Shown here in pieces: positions 46,532-60,687 of a stretch of DNA of 64,000 nt (position 1 is the stretch's first letter; every line of letters starts with the position of its first letter). A program made the position numbers and the translations under genes. The DNA comes from Litomosoides sigmodontis. Lineage: Eukaryota > Nematoda > Chromadorea > Rhabditida > Onchocercidae. The stretch is taken from NCBI GenBank assembly GCA_963070105.1, contig OY718808.1, positions 3,883,738 to 3,947,737 on the forward strand, in the 5' to 3' direction. The notes beneath the pieces are model-generated. The model saw only the letters and a program-made list of their open reading frames with translations. It made no database searches and had not been told where the DNA came from.

Positions 46532-48100
46532 ATGACATCAGGACCACACTTTTCACCCACAGGACGGCCAGTATCACGGCAGAGTACTGAAAGAGAGCGT
46601 GTAAAAAATGTTTTGCAGGTAATAAATTTATTGAGCAGTTTCAGGTTCAGTGAAGTAAAAATATATTTGGTTTTTTATGATTTGCATGAGATGAAAACGC
46701 TTCTAGGCTTGAACAATCGTATTTGTTAAATTAGCATCATTGCAACGCTGTGTATAACTTGCTTAATTGGATCTTGGAATCACTGTATTCTCTTTAAAAA
46801 TGTTAACATTGTGTGTTTTGTAGTAGTAAAGCCTTAACTTGCAGATAAAAGTATTGTCTCTTTAGTTATATTAAAGTTAAATCAACAACAAAAATTCAAA
46901 TATATTCACGTTTAGCACACGGTCCATCCGAATGATACTTTGTATGAAAGAATTCGACTGATATAATCGGCAAATTCATTGCAAAGATTGTATTCGTGAA
47001 ATTTATATGTAATTAAAATTAGTTCGTAGTTTTCAGGAGAGTTTTCGAAGAGCTCTAAGAGTGAAAAGTTGCGCTGACTTGTGTGAGATTACGCGACGTC
47101 TCAAGCAACTATATTTTGACGTAAAAATTCCTTTTTGCTTGATTTAAGTTAAATTTGTAGTCTAATTTTTTTATAAACTCAGAAATATTGCTTAATTTTA
47201 ACGTTTTACTTTCTAAAAGAGGTACTGAGTTTTATAGCATGCTTTTCTAAAATATCGAAGTTTCTTTACATGCGTAACCACTAAATATAGGGATATGATT
47301 GGAAAAGCAAATCTGATATGAGTGACACCATTCGGAACCGGCGTAATTCCTCGTAATTTAGGCTTTAAATGTGCCTGGCGGTATTGAACGTTATTTGGCG
47401 GCTCTGCGTTTTGCGCTAGAACTTACATGTGAGAAAAGTAATGAGAAAGAAGGGCGCATTAATTGCCTAAAAATGTCTGCTCATGTTGCACTTGCACTGT
47501 CACAGGAAGGCATGCATGAACCGCTTCAGCTGTTGGTCGATTTCTGCGTAGATGTAAGTCACTCTTTATTTTTGGCTGTTTTGTAATCGAAATTTTTGCT
47601 CGATGTTTATCGAGATTTTTATACGATTATTTCAACAGTACATTGAATCCGGTTTTTACGTGAGGTAAATGGAAGGGCGTATGACTCGACAGACCACCGT
47701 TTTCCTTCGGTCCATGTGCTGGTCCGACTGTTTACATCAGCTCTACGCTTTAAATTTGTTTTGTTTTGCAATACTTTAGTACTTAATCAATCCCATCTCT
47801 CTCTTTCGAAGGCGTTCTTTTAGGAATCGTGATTGTTTTGATTGTTGGTCTTTTCAGATGAGTGATTTGTGCGTAACTGTTACTAGAAGCTATGTATGTG
47901 CACTGACTGGATTATTATTAAATTTAAATAAGCTTATCTCAAATCGTTTACGCCAGCAGAATCCGCAGAGAACTGATTGTTCACCTCTGTCGAAAGAATT
48001 GAGCAAAACATTGTATGCTATATTGTCAAAACGTCTTTTGGACATTGTAAGTTTATTAATTGCATTTTTACTCATAAGAATTCTCGAGAATACCGTATTG

Positions 48101-48139
<39 letters not shown>

Positions 48140-51100
48140 GGTTATGCCATAAGATATCAAAAGCTTTTTTTGGCAAGGATCATTGATTTATTACTACAAG
48201 TAACTCTTTAATTAACGGACTTTAACATCTATTGTTTTATTTGATATACTAGTGGATGTTTCTTGTCATCTCTGTGGTTACTTCAGAATCCTGCAGTTCG
48301 TTCCGAAGCTTTGAAAGCGGTAGCTGCATTACAAGATGAGCAGTCAAAAGCTGACAGTTACCAGACAGGTTCTCCGAAACGGTGTAAGTTTCGCTTTACT
48401 TTTGTAGCTCTCCTAGGGCGCTATTTGTGAATCGGAAAAGGATTAGACTCAACAAGTTAGAAATATGCAGTGAAGCATGTGTGTTGAATGTGTATTTGGT
48501 CGTACTTTAATGCTTATTAATGAATTTATGTTCGAAACCTTCACAATAATTTAACGTGTTGCATATAATGTGGTTTCAGTATTAATTTCCCATTTGAATG
48601 ATGTATCATATGAATGTCGAATTGTTACTCTAAAGAAATTGATGCTATCTTCGAAGGAGGAAGTCGATCTTGTGGTTTCTTTTTTATTTTTTGTAGTGTT
48701 TTAAGTCTTGTGAAGCGTTTAGCCTATATAGTGTCCAGTGTAAAATTAAATCTTTCTTATATGGTGCCTTTTCTGCAGAAACTATGTTCTTAGGTAAATA
48801 TGGCACTGAGTGATTCGGAAGAACGAGTGAGGCGGGCAGCGACAATTCGGATTATCAAAGATGTCGATCTGAAAGCTTTATCTATCAAACAGCGTATGGA
48901 TTTAGTACAGGGCGTTATGAATATGAGTGGTAAGTGCTTTGGATTACTGAAAATAGCTTTAAAAAAAATCGCAGGTTAAAAGCTTGGTTTCTTTAGCCGT
49001 GTGAACAAAATTTTTTTTATAATGCCTTTTTGCTTGAAATGAGGTACATGACTTTTCTAGATTATGTTTACAACTCTAATGTTTTAGCTCGAGGTCAGAA
49101 TCATACTGTGGTTTTAAATGACTTGTTTGGAGAATGGCTTAAAACAGCTTGTGGAATAGATACATTACCGGAAAATGGTGAAGAGCTCGCTTCATTTTAC
49201 TGCATTGCATCATCTCATTTACTGCGTTTTTTGGAACCATTAACACAGGAACAGGTAATGCATTCATTGAATTTTAAAGTTGCTGAACGTAATGTGATTT
49301 GGAATGTTTTACTAAAATTTTGACTTTAATAAAGACCGTTGATTATTCACTCCTATTTTCAGGTTAGTCATGACTTAATGGTTCATTCACTTCAGTACTG
49401 CCGTGAAAAAATGGGCTTCGGCTCAATCGAGGTTCAGCATTTTGTGAAGGCACTAAACCGAAATGCGGAAGATATATCACTTCATCGACATAATTGCAAT
49501 AAATTAATCGAGGAGAGGTATCTAAGCAAATTTTACGACAGATTATAGAGTAGCTTAAAATTTAGTTTGATAGAGGAATGAAACAGAATTTGGTGGTACT
49601 GACGTACAACTGGAGATAAATTTAATAATTCCTCGACTCCTGATCTACTAACTCTATGCTTCATCAAAACATTATAAAAGGCATAGCTAAGCTTGTGCAG
49701 TAATAGGGAAATTTAGGTGTAAATAATTGTTTTTTCAACACAAGAAGTACTGTTCTAGTTTATTTTCATCCACGAAGTTTTAAAAACTTCTTGTATGTTT
49801 TCAGTTGGACAGCGCTTGAACAAGCAAATGCAGTATTCTATTGGCGCTGCTTGTTAGACTTTTGTAAATCAAAATGCGTAACGGATGCAGATTGGTCAGA
49901 ATGTCACTATCGCTTATTGCCAACCATGAGGACTTTTTGTGAACTTATGCAAAAGTAAGCTTCGGCTGTTTGTAGAGTATATATGAGTTGAGTATTTTTG
50001 CACTTTAATTTAATTTGTCAAATATTACAAGACTGCCGGAGATTTAATTTTATAATAATTCATTATCTTTCATGTTTTAGCTACATAACAATTGTATTAT
50101 CGAGTGATGAGTCTGAAGCGCTCTTTGCATTAAAGGACTTCACTGTGATGCAGTTACTGAAAGTAATATCACATTTTGATCAGGAGGATTCATCTGGATG
50201 GTAAGCATTTGAATATCTTAACAAAAACAAGCGTTTACTTATTTTCCAACGTGTTTGTTAGTATTTGCTTAGGATATTTTTGCAACGTAGCCATATTAGT
50301 GTTGTTTTGAAAGTTGAACCGACGTTGACAATGTTATATGTTTCTGCAATTGTTTAATTATTCAGGAAAACTTGGCAAATTTCATGCGAAAATGTTTTGG
50401 GTAATATGCAGCTCAAACTGACCGAAGCTCTCGTCAATGAACTTGTTCAGAAGATGTATACGCATCTGTGGCCTCTTCCAGAGCAGAACGATGTTTGCTT
50501 TCTTTTTTTGATGCTACGGTTCCTGACTTTAAATAAACGAAATCAAAAAGTATTGTGAGATTAGAATCATTTGCTGCGTCCATTAGGCGTGAAAGTTATC
50601 TGATTTATTACTTTGTTTTAAAAGCTTTTGAATTTTGTCCGCAATTAAATTTTTAAACGAACGTGTATTTCTTGCACAAATTTAGGAAGCTCTTTCAAAT
50701 CTGTGTGATTTGACGAGTTCAATCGTGCATAAAGCTCTTTTTCCCAATGCAACAATAATGGCAGCAAATCAAACGATTGGAATTGGAGGAAATGAAACGG
50801 CTGCCGAATTCGAAAATATAGAGGTTGGTTTATCTACTATCATCTTTTTTTTATGCTGACCTATGCGAGTTCTGAGATTTGAGCTATGGCGGTGGAGATC
50901 AATCGTTACTTGACTTACTGGTACAAGCAATGACTTGAACCTGATAATTGTTATTTTTCAATTTTGGATTTTTCGTTGCTCAGTATTTATACATAAACTT
51001 TCTACGCATATTTACTGGAAATTAAAGTTTTGCCTAAAAACCTTCTAATTAAAACGAAAAAGATTGATTGTGCGAATGGAGATAATGACGGTAATTTAAG

Positions 51101-54100
51101 GTGGACGACGATGCTGTGTATCGATGTATTATGATTGTGAGTGCAATGCTGAAAACAAATCGGTACAAAAGCATGAATGCTTTGCTGCATGGAGTTCTAG
51201 AGAATATTGTAAGCAGTAAATCTCTTTCAGAGATTTGAATTTCTTACTCTTTAAATCCAAGCTATGCTCTCTTATATACGTATATGTGAGTAAACAGTGG
51301 TGGCTGAATAACTGAATATCATTCAGATCGAAAGAAGTGTGGTAGCAGCCGATGTCAACTGTCGAATTCTTGCATTTGAAGCAATGGGTATTTTGGCCAT
51401 GTATGACCGTCGTGTTGCGTTTGAAAAAACAATTTTGATCAAGGAAACGCTTAAAATCGATCAGCGCTTAAGAGTATGATATCTTTATAATAATAACTCT
51501 GGCTAGAAATGTTTGAATTTATTCGAGTCCTTAAAAAAGGCTGTAGACGAAAAGAGCATGTAGGACCGCGCCTCATGTTTATCTCTTTAAAGCAGTCATG
51601 TCTCGTTTTTACCCCGTTCCATCGACTCAGCGATCAGGTGTTAGTAATTGACAAATGTTATGTTTGAGTGATTTTTAATCAAATTCCTTTTAGAACTTAG
51701 AACAGTTTTCTGATCCTGCTTTGATACTGTGCATACTTTAACTGCTGTACACTACCATAAAAAGCGATTACCGAGCATTACAACACGTCCTTCAAATTCC
51801 AATTAGTTTGAATTTTTAGATATCTCATAGTTTTTTTTAAGCCGACCATGCTTAATATTCTGTGTAATATGGCTTTGCTGCATGGCTATTCGTTGGTTTC
51901 ACGATGGTTCGGCGGACTGGAGTCAACAACTCCGAACAATGAGCTTTTGCAAGTTTTTTCCGAATATATTGATAGCCTGGTGAGACTTTGCTTGTCACTG
52001 ATTTAGTTTTCGAATCACAGGTCGTTGAACTTTAATTTTTTGATATAAATTTTGTAACTAGTCTATTTGTTTTTCAGGATCCTGACACGAGCTTCACAGC
52101 TTGTGAATGCCTATGTAAATTATTTTTGAAAGAGGCCAACGTTGCATGGACTGGTGTACTTAGTCGATTGTTGCTGAAAGCATTTGATCCGGTAACCAAC
52201 AATATTCCAAAACTGAAAGCATGTTTAGTCACGTTCATACCAGTATTTGCTGAATGGAGTAGGTATGTGCTAGTTTCATGCTTGAGCTTCTTGTGTTGAT
52301 AGTTTGGAATAAAGCTTAGGTTCGTAACATGGCGATTGGACACTTGATGTGGCTATAATATTTTATATCCATTATCAAATTTGTGGCTTTATCAAGGTAC
52401 AGGTCCTTGTCTAATACCTGTATCTTAGTAAAGCTGTAAATTAGGCGGAACATTCATGCAGTGATTATAATAATTAGTGAACTGGTCTATTTTATCATCT
52501 TATAGAGAACATCAAATGCTGTTGGTTGAAGCATTTCCTGAAACTTTCGATGCACTGCGAAGCGATCAACAATTCGTGGGTTCGCTTTCACGCATAAATG
52601 TTGCAGCGGTTGGATCATGCTTTGTGCATGCGACAAGTTCACAACTTCTGAGTGGTACTGATAAGGAGGTAGAATTTATGAAGCTTAATTTCGAACTACT
52701 TATATGGTTTTATAAAAATAAGGGAAGGACGTAGTAGAGTTATGAGTCAAAATTGTAGAGGGGAGGGGGATATCACAAGAGTGCTCGTTCAATATATGTT
52801 TTAACGTTTAAGTTTGTAGTGATATGTGGAGTGATAAGTGCATTAACAGCCAATGATCATTTTGGATCATTTTGTTTCGAGTCCAAGTTTCAGAAAGGAT
52901 CAGTTCATCCCTTTTTGTGTCAGAAAATTCTAGCTGCATTGAGTGATGATCCAGAAGATGATTATGCTCCAATATTTTGTAAGATGTTATCGGACATTGA
53001 TGCAAATGACTGGATGGATATTACACAGTTAAATGCTTTAATTGCTGATACCGACGATGTCATTGACGTAAGTGGAAACACTTATGATGCTATTTATCGT
53101 TTTGCACGGTTCCGATGTTCATCTCTTTCTCATAGATTTTATAATGTATACTTACTGATAGTTGAGAAGTAATAGGCCATAATATTTTGATGCTGGTAGA
53201 AGGAACCACTGCCATCTGAGGAGTAATTTGAAGTGGTTATTGAAGATGACATGTGGTTATGGGATTATGATTAACAGAATACTGTTATTATTATTGTCTG
53301 CTTTTCATTGTCGAGGATTATGCTTGTTTAAGCTGTATAGCGATACGGAGGAAACTCGAGGATACATTCGATCATTAGCATCATTTTCCAAAAAGTTGCG
53401 TAAAAGAGTTGCCAGTTTGGAAATGCTGATTTCAACAAGGAAGGTCAGTGCTTGGGATATATGTGCTTCACCAGCTGGGAGCAATTTCAGTCATTAGCAG
53501 TTTTTTATTTCGATTTATTTGAACTCTCGTGTTGTAATTTTATATGTTTTGTGATAGTTTTCGTTGAAGTCTTTCTGATTTTAGTTGTTTGTATATTGGT
53601 GTTTGAACATCTCCAGTGCTTTGGGGAGCTTGAATTTGCATTTACGGAAAATCCATAGAATTCACATTAAAATAAAGGATTTCTGAAATGGTGACCACAT
53701 CATGCGTTGTACGGGTTGTTATTTTCAGCTTGGTGACAGCGAATCCGTAGATGAGCATGATGATGAGGAGAGTGAAATTTTAAAGGTTTCGAAACTTGTA
53801 CTTCGAGAAAGTAACAAAGCAAATGGTTGTAAGCCCCAAGCAAACAAACAAAGCAAAAGAAAAATGTGTACTGATTCGAAGCCTAAAAATCCAACTAAGG
53901 TTAATTTTTCGGAAGGTGTTCGGGAAACTCCCTACTACCTCCTCAAACTTAAAATATATGGAATCTTTTTTAAGATAAATATCAGATTTTACAGGTAAAG
54001 CGTATTATCGTGGAAACTCTTTTACCCTTCCCAAGATCTCATGATGTTTTCTGGTTATAAATTCTGCCCTATAGTTCCTATCCTCATGCGGCTACACAGT

Positions 54101-54660
54101 GTAGTATTAACATTTTTTCAATAAAAGTTAATTATCTATGCCTCCTAATAGAAATACTTGGATTGTAAATTAACACTTGACCAAAATTGTCAAGTTGCAT
54201 GACATGTTAACACATCAGATTATATGTCAAATGCATAAAGTCACCCAAAGGTTTAGATCCTTGTGGGTTGTCCTGACAGTTCGGCCGCCTTCTGAAGAAT
54301 ATTTAATTGTTTGTGATAGCTCTTCATAATTAGTTCTAATAGGAAACAAGTTTTTCGTCTTATCACTTTGGTCCACATGCGTTGTTTTTTATTGTAGCAA
54401 ACTAGTTAAAAAGTAGATTTCAGCCTAAATCCATGAAATCAAAGGATGCTCCGCATGATATGAAAGCGTTACTGCAAGAGGATATAAATCAGAACAAGAG
54501 TGATCAGGTGTCTAATGATGAGGAGAGGGTATTCAGAAGTGAACCCAAGCTTACGACTGTGGTGCCACATGCACAACGTCAAAGGCCTCTACTTGTTCGT
54601 GCTGCAAAAGCTACTCCAAAAATATTGAAAGATGACGATTCACTTGGTGATGAGGAATGA
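46532..54660 (+). CDS. capg-1: Condensin subunit CAP-G (NCAPG), HEAT-repeat protein
   Basis: Twenty-two exons join in phase to 1,075 residues (human NCAPG 1,015): 46532-46618, 47037-47120, 47362-47553, 47858-48046, 48287-48383, 48580-48674, 48794-48929, 49088-49254, 49363-49517, 49805-49954, 50081-50200, 50366-50549, 50686-50823, 51101-51208, 51327-51473, 51842-51979, 52078-52262, 52506-52668, 52894-53067, 53333-53443, 53729-53899, 54424-54660. HEAT-type helices run through most of it (NPAVRSEALKAVAALQ; SDSEERVRRAATIRIIKDVD). The Cnd3 block is clear: LSRLLLKAFDPVTNN, then LKACLVTFIPVFAEWSREHQ, matching NCAPG's LILLWYNPVTE...HCLGVFFPVFAYASR. The tail is acidic then Lys-rich and disordered. CAP-G binds the kleisin CAP-H and clamps DNA in mitotic condensin. 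Condensin I versus II cannot be told, though similarity is to NCAPG rather than NCAPG2. AATAAA at 54715 ends it. Confidence 0.92.
48103..48133. repeat. (AT)n microsatellite in CAP-G intron
   Basis: About 15 AT units in the intron between the exons ending at 48046 and starting at 48287. Confidence 0.95.
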
Positions 54661-57322
54661 ATTAGAAGGGAATCGACCAGTCAGTGTTTTTCTTCCACTT
54701 AAGAGCTGTAATTTAATAAAAATACTCTGAGGAGTGTGACATAGTTTGTAATTAATTAAAAACCATGCTAACATTAAGCACAGAAGTTCCTTCTCGTAAA
54801 TACAATAATCTCAGTTTCCTTACCTTTTCAAGTATTTTTATCAGTCTCAATTCATGTCACGTATTATAATTGAATAATTTTAGTAATCGGTTGAGCTCCA
54901 TTCAGATCATTTTCTTGAAATACCTCGTGCATTAACTTATAATTTTTTTTGTATAAATTTTAAGCTTTTAAATATTACACATTTAGCAGCATTCACTCTA
55001 AGCGTAACACTTAAAAGCATCGCATACTCACGATGATCTTTTTTTTAGTGTTTTATGTTGTTTACCTTCCTTATCAATCGAGAAATAATCACGTCATATA
55101 CTCCATGCTTTCTGTGATTTGCTGTTTTTAAATTCTTTTTCAAGCACATTCGTGTAAATTACTTGCTATACTTGACCTATTCATTCGAAAATCCGATACC
55201 TTGTAACCTTTTTTGTATCGATAAATTCGTTTCATCAAAAAATTCTGTGGATGTCAATTTTCCTCACGGTTGCTTCTATCATCGATACATCCAGTCTGAT
55301 CGGTCGCCAATTCGGTATAATCAATATACTACCACTTTTCACACTCTCAGAGCAATAAGGTTAGATTTATTGCAATGAATCGTTCTTCTATCAAGCAGTA
55401 TTAAATGGGCCAAATATTTATAGTGACGAAAATAAGATTTCGTTATTCTTCACAAATTATGTTTTAAAAAAACGTAAGGATCTTTCATTGATCGTTTAGA
55501 AAATTTCCGATAATTCTCAACGTTCTCTTAGCCACTGAGATTATCCTTAAAAATCATTACTGTTTTGCAGGTGAATTGAACTAATCTTTAACAAAAAAAA
55601 TCGTGAAATTTTTACAGACATCAATAGTAAGAACGCTAAAAATAGAATATCGGAGTGATTTTTTTTGGCTTTTAATAATATCACTAATATTACAGTAAAC
55701 CAGGAAGAGTGTATAACTTTATATGTGAATAGTTTGTTTGCACTTTTACATGATTAGATATAGAGTGTTGTCGCATGACTTCATTATTTTCCTATGATGA
55801 TAAATTGTTATAACATGGTGATTGATCGGTTTTTGATCATTGACTGATAGCTATTAAATTTAGTACACAAATGAGTCAGTTTAAATGTTAGGATGAACAA
55901 AATGGCTAATAGTTAGGCTGGAATAGACTGTAATATGAAGTAGGAAATATCGTAGGTGAAGAATATACGGTACTATAAGTCGTTTTCTGTAACTCATGCA
56001 ACTGTTATTAAGTAAGAGTAGGGAATGCTAAGGCTATTACCGACATTTAAGTTTATTTTTTTTTTGTTGTCAATGTTATTGAAAATATACTTTACAAAAT
56101 ACATTACTAATAATCATCTAATTAGATTGCTGTTTTCTGAAAGCCTAATTCATGAGTAATTTAAATACCGGCAATCAATTTACCTTTTTTAGGAATGAGA
56201 GAGTGAAAAGTGATAATAATGCGACAAATTCAAGTAACTTTTTAGAAGTTTACTTCTTCACCTACCAGTTGCTTCATGGAAGTACCACAAACACATCGCG
56301 CTGTTTTCCTTTTTCCTTTCTTCTCACTCAAAACATGTTTATATAAAAGTATCAATTCAAAAATTTTCCTTTTTAAAAATTTTGGAAACTTTCGAGAAAA
56401 GTTGATCAACTGCAGGGTATAATATTTTTTTATTCAGTAAGTAAAAAAAATGCGTGGAAATGTTAAATTGCACAAATTTTTACAATTTCTGCATTGAAAT
56501 ATGGCGGAAAAATTAATTTGATTAGCATGAAATTAATTGGTAAAATATTTTCCAGCAAGCGTAAATGAAGGAAAAAATTTGTTAAACTTATAAAAAACGA
56601 ACAAATCGATAATTTTTTTTGCGCTACGTTTTTCTTAGTATTTTTCATAACATTTAAATTCATTGGTTATTGATAGTGATCTTTTTCGTCTTATCGAAAA
56701 GTATTGCTAAATATTCTATACAATGAAAGATTATATCATTTCTGCAGTATTTTGATCGTATTTCATTTCAATTTTCTATCTTTTTCGAAGTGTTAAATTT
56801 ACGTTGCAAAAAAATTTTTCCACTCATATCTATTTTCAGCGAGAAATATTGTAGCGAAGTTTAGCTTACTTACTGGAATTTGAAAATTGATGCATTGAAT
56901 TTAATGAACTGATCAGTTCACTTTTTCATTTCTAATATTCCTTTGTTATAAATGAAATTTTAAAAAAGCAACATGTTGTATTTTGTTTTCTCTTAAATTA
57001 CCAAATTGTCAGTTCATACTGTTCAAGCTTGAAATTGACACTCAGTTTATTCCACGTCGAATTGCAGACGCCGAAAATATTCTAATATAAAATTAAACTA
57101 GGAAATGTAGTTTTGCTGTTGAAAATATTGATCCGTTTAGCAGTCGCTGCTAAATTTTCAATCAAATTTAGTGGTGGTCGTCTTGTCGAATTTGCCTCTC
57201 AGTTCTTATCACTGAAATAAATCCATTCTCTGATAGCAATAATTCATATATTCCTTAAATTTAACAAGTTTTTACAACTGCAAAAAAAAGGAACGAAGCG
57301 ACAAGATTATTTGCTAGCAATA
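54661..57322. other. Intergenic, largest gap in the window
   Basis: About 2.7 kb between CAP-G and the first lipase. Several 60-75 codon ORFs occur (for example 55163-55378, 56152-56346) but none has splice context or family similarity. I see only AT-rich sequence with T and A runs. Confidence 0.55.
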
Positions 57323-60300
57323 ATGGTAAATTTGCACATTATTCATGATGCTATCATTATTGTTGGTGTTTTTCTCATTATCATACCTGGTCATTATTGC
57401 TCAGATGTGCCACCGGAAGCGAAAATGACAGCGGTATGGCTTTCATGTTTTATCCTCTTACTTCTTGCATGGGTTAAATTTTCTCACGATAACTACTTCA
57501 GTGTCATGGAACTGAGCTTTTTCTGTCCGGCTTTGGTCTTTGTAAATGTCGTGCATTACATTAACTCTAATATTTGTGCATTCAGTAATGTGAGGAATGA
57601 TGTCATCAAAATATGCATGTGTAATTTTGCTATTTGATTTGGCTTCTTATAAAATTAGCTTATCAAATTCACTTCTTAGATTGAAATGATACTTTACCAT
57701 GGTTATCCGGTGCAAGTATTTCGTACGCGTACCACCGATGGCTATATTTTAGATCTTCATCGTATTCCGTTTGGTAGAAACGGTTAGTTTTACTGTTTTA
57801 ATGGTAGTGAAATGAAATCAACTCGATTGCTAATGATAAATTCGATATTCAATCATTCATTTTAATACATACCTGGAGTAGTCCGTGGATCAGTTATTCG
57901 ACTGAGTGATCAACAATTAAATTACTTGAATACACATTTCCATCTGACTCCTACTTTCTTTTTGCTCAATTTTGATATGCTTCTCGATATGGAATTGCCG
58001 TAATAAGGTGGAAATATTCTATTAAAGAATTACTTGCATAAAGATTTTAATTACAAAAATATATCCTTCATTGTCAGGTTGTCCCAGTGGTCAAATGTAT
58101 CGTCCAGTTATTTTTCTACAACATGGTTTATTGGGATCAAGCGCTGATTGGGTGGGAAATTTTCCAAATCAATCATTTGGTATATTTTCCAGCAAAATAA
58201 ATTATATCGACACATAGCACGTACATAGCCGCACTGCGTACACTATGCATGGGAATAAGTAATAATTAGTACAGTACTGTAATGAGTTACTTTTGCTTTA
58301 GTTAAATCCGAGCAAAGCTCTGAGTTATTTTCCTGTTGGGAAAATTGAATAATCCTTACGATAGACGGTTTGAAGTTTTTGTTTCTATTGTTGTTCCCAA
58401 ATTGTTGAATTGTTTCCAAATTGAATTTCAATTTCATCATTTCTCCTCGCTGATGCTGGATTTGATGTCTGGCTTGGTAACTCACGTGGAAATACATACG
58501 CATTAAATCATGTAAATTATTCTGCAAAAAATGAATTATTTTGGAAATTCAGGTAATTTTGAAAAATTCAACTAATATGTGCATACATACATCAAAAATA
58601 GTTGAACGCATTTTAAAAAATTAGCGGAACAAAAATTTTTGCATGCAATAAATTGACATTTGTTTGAAAGTATTCCAAATGAGAAGCTCAGAGAGAGAAA
58701 AAAATTTTCGCCGTTCATTAATAGTAATTAATGTATTAATGGACAGTGAAAATTATTAGTAAGTGAAAATTAATTAATAATAATTACAGTTGGGATGGAA
58801 TAGCACGGTTTGATTTGGACGCATCGTTTGATTTGGTGCTAAATGTAACAAAGGAAAGTAGCCTATATTATGTTGGATTTTCACAGGGTACATTAATTAT
58901 GTTTGCCAAGCTTTCACAAGATCCAAACTTTGCATCGAAGGTTTCATTTTCTTTGCATAATTTTAATTTTTTTGTGTTTAGAATAGACCATGAATTTTAC
59001 AGGTGAATTTGGCATAAATATGAATAAAATTAAAATTGATTACAGAGGAATTATTCCACAGAGTCTTTATTATTATTATTATTATTATTATTTACATTAT
59101 GTTATTATTTACGGTTATGAAAATTTTTAAAGGTTTCACCTTTTTCTTTCTTGTGATAGAAATATAGGCAATAGTTGATGCTTTTCAAAAATAAATTAAG
59201 AAAATATCAAAATTTTTTAGCAAGTGCAAGTAATGATAGAGAATTGAATTGAGAGCAGATTAGTTGAACAGTAAAATTTTCAGCTTCGAAAATTCTTTGC
59301 ATTAGGACCAGTTGTGACGGTAGCCAATGTGAAAGGATTCTTCCGACTATTGGCTACAAAACTTTTTCCTTCTGCTAAGGTATCGATAGTATCATACGAC
59401 ATTGGCATCACATGCATATTTTAGCAAAAGTCAAATTTTAAAAACAGCCTAATCAGGGCGAATGGGCGTCAAAAATGAAGTACGTGACAATTAATGTCTT
59501 GATGAAAAATTGAGAAATGGATGTGATCACTTTCTTTGTATTTTTGTTGTTAGCTAATTTAAAAAATAAAAATAAAACGATTAATAAAGTATTGCATTAA
59601 TTTTTATTTCAGTTAATGCGGCGATTTTTTGGTACTAAGTATTTTACATTTAATAGCAAATTGGCAAGAATTATCTGCAAAAATGTCTATTTAAATCCGC
59701 TATGCAACGATATCATCTTTCATATAGCTGGTCCCAGAAGTGACCAATTCAATAAGGTTGTTGATACCTTTAAATTCAGGCATATAGCCCCGTTCCTTGC
59801 CCTCCCAATTTCGGTCTATTCCCATTTTCCGTTACCTTTAAATTTAGGTATTCCCTTTCCTCTCCTCTATTGCGGTATATTCCCATTTTCTGTCTCAATT
59901 AATTAACAACCATAAGGTTGTTAATACCTTTAAATTTAGGTGCATTCTCATTTTCCATCTCATCAAATTATTTTACGAGCCGGTCAATTGCACTAACCGA
60001 TTTGTGGTAGCAACAGAGTTTTGCAGAGTCGTTTATTGGTGTACATCGGTGGGGAAGGAGGAACATCGGTGATGAATATGATTCATTGGATGCAAATGGT
60101 TAATAGTGGAAAAATGCAAGCGTATGATTATGAGTCGGTGGAGCTAAATCAGCTACATTATGGACGTGTAACTGAGCAATTTTCCAATTTATTCTGTAGA
60201 AATTAGCGATTTAAATTAATGTTAAATTAAATTAGAACTTTGAACTAATTATTTTATTAAAAAATATTGAAAAATTTTGTTTCTTTTAGGATTCACCACC

Positions 60301-60687
60301 AGTCTATAACATAAGTTCGATTAATGTTCCAATTTATTTATATTGGGGTAAGAATGATTGGTTAGCAACTGCTTCCGACGTTACGGTTAGCTCTTCAAAA
60401 TGTTTGCATTTGAACAAACAAAACTGTTTTCTTGAATAGTTTTTGGTTCATTTTCCTTTCAGAACTCATTGCTGTCAGTTTTACCGAGTAGCTCAATCAG
60501 ACTGAAGAGAGAATTCGAGAATTACAATCATTTGGATTTCATCTGGGGTTTAAGAGCGGCTGCTGAAATTTACCAACCAATTATATCAATTATCCAAAAT
60601 GACATGCGCACAAGAGTTCAAGACAAAAAAAGTTTTGCAAATCTAGTTCTCACCCAACCAATGAATTATGCACGTAGTTCTTTTTAG
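57323..60687 (+). CDS. Secreted acid lipase (LIPL/gastric-lysosomal lipase family), copy 1
   Basis: Ten exons (57323-57433, 57680-57782, 58078-58179, 58438-58552, 58790-58940, 59284-59379, 59613-59756, 60027-60167, 60290-60385, 60463-60687) give 427 residues. A hydrophobic leader ([17 protein letters not shown]) indicates secretion or lysosomal entry. Family blocks: [34 protein letters not shown] (oxyanion region), [20 protein letters not shown]. The triad reads Ser175 in GFSQG, Asp344 in GKNDW and His376 in NHLDF, in the right order and spacing for an alpha/beta-hydrolase lipase that splits triacylglycerols or sterol esters. The family's usual elbow is GHSQG; Phe replaces His here. Exon 4 has no AG acceptor: the aligned boundary reads TTTCAT (58435-58437). 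The gene may be a pseudogene, hold a sequencing error, or splice unusually. Confidence 0.8.
59067..59092. repeat. (TTA)n microsatellite in lipase intron
   Basis: About eight TTA units in the intron after the nucleophile exon of lipase copy 1. Confidence 0.9.
59750..59990. repeat. Degenerate three-copy repeat at exon 7-intron boundary of lipase copy 1
   Basis: The block ACCTTTAAATT(C/T)AGG recurs around 59766, 59830 and 59926, with TATTCCCATTTTC(C/T) between copies. The first and third copies also share ATAAGGTTGTT(G/A)ATA, which in the first copy spans the exon's 5' splice site. Confidence 0.75.

Noticed and set aside
53900..53998. In-frame extension after CAP-G exon 21 (FSEGVRETP)
   Set aside because: It leads to a stop, whereas the donor at 53900 joins the last exon in phase; it could be a retained-intron form, but nothing supports that.
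57311..57322. Upstream TTG start for lipase copy 1
   Set aside because: The ATG at 57323 gives a standard signal peptide; nuclear nematode genes rarely start at TTG.
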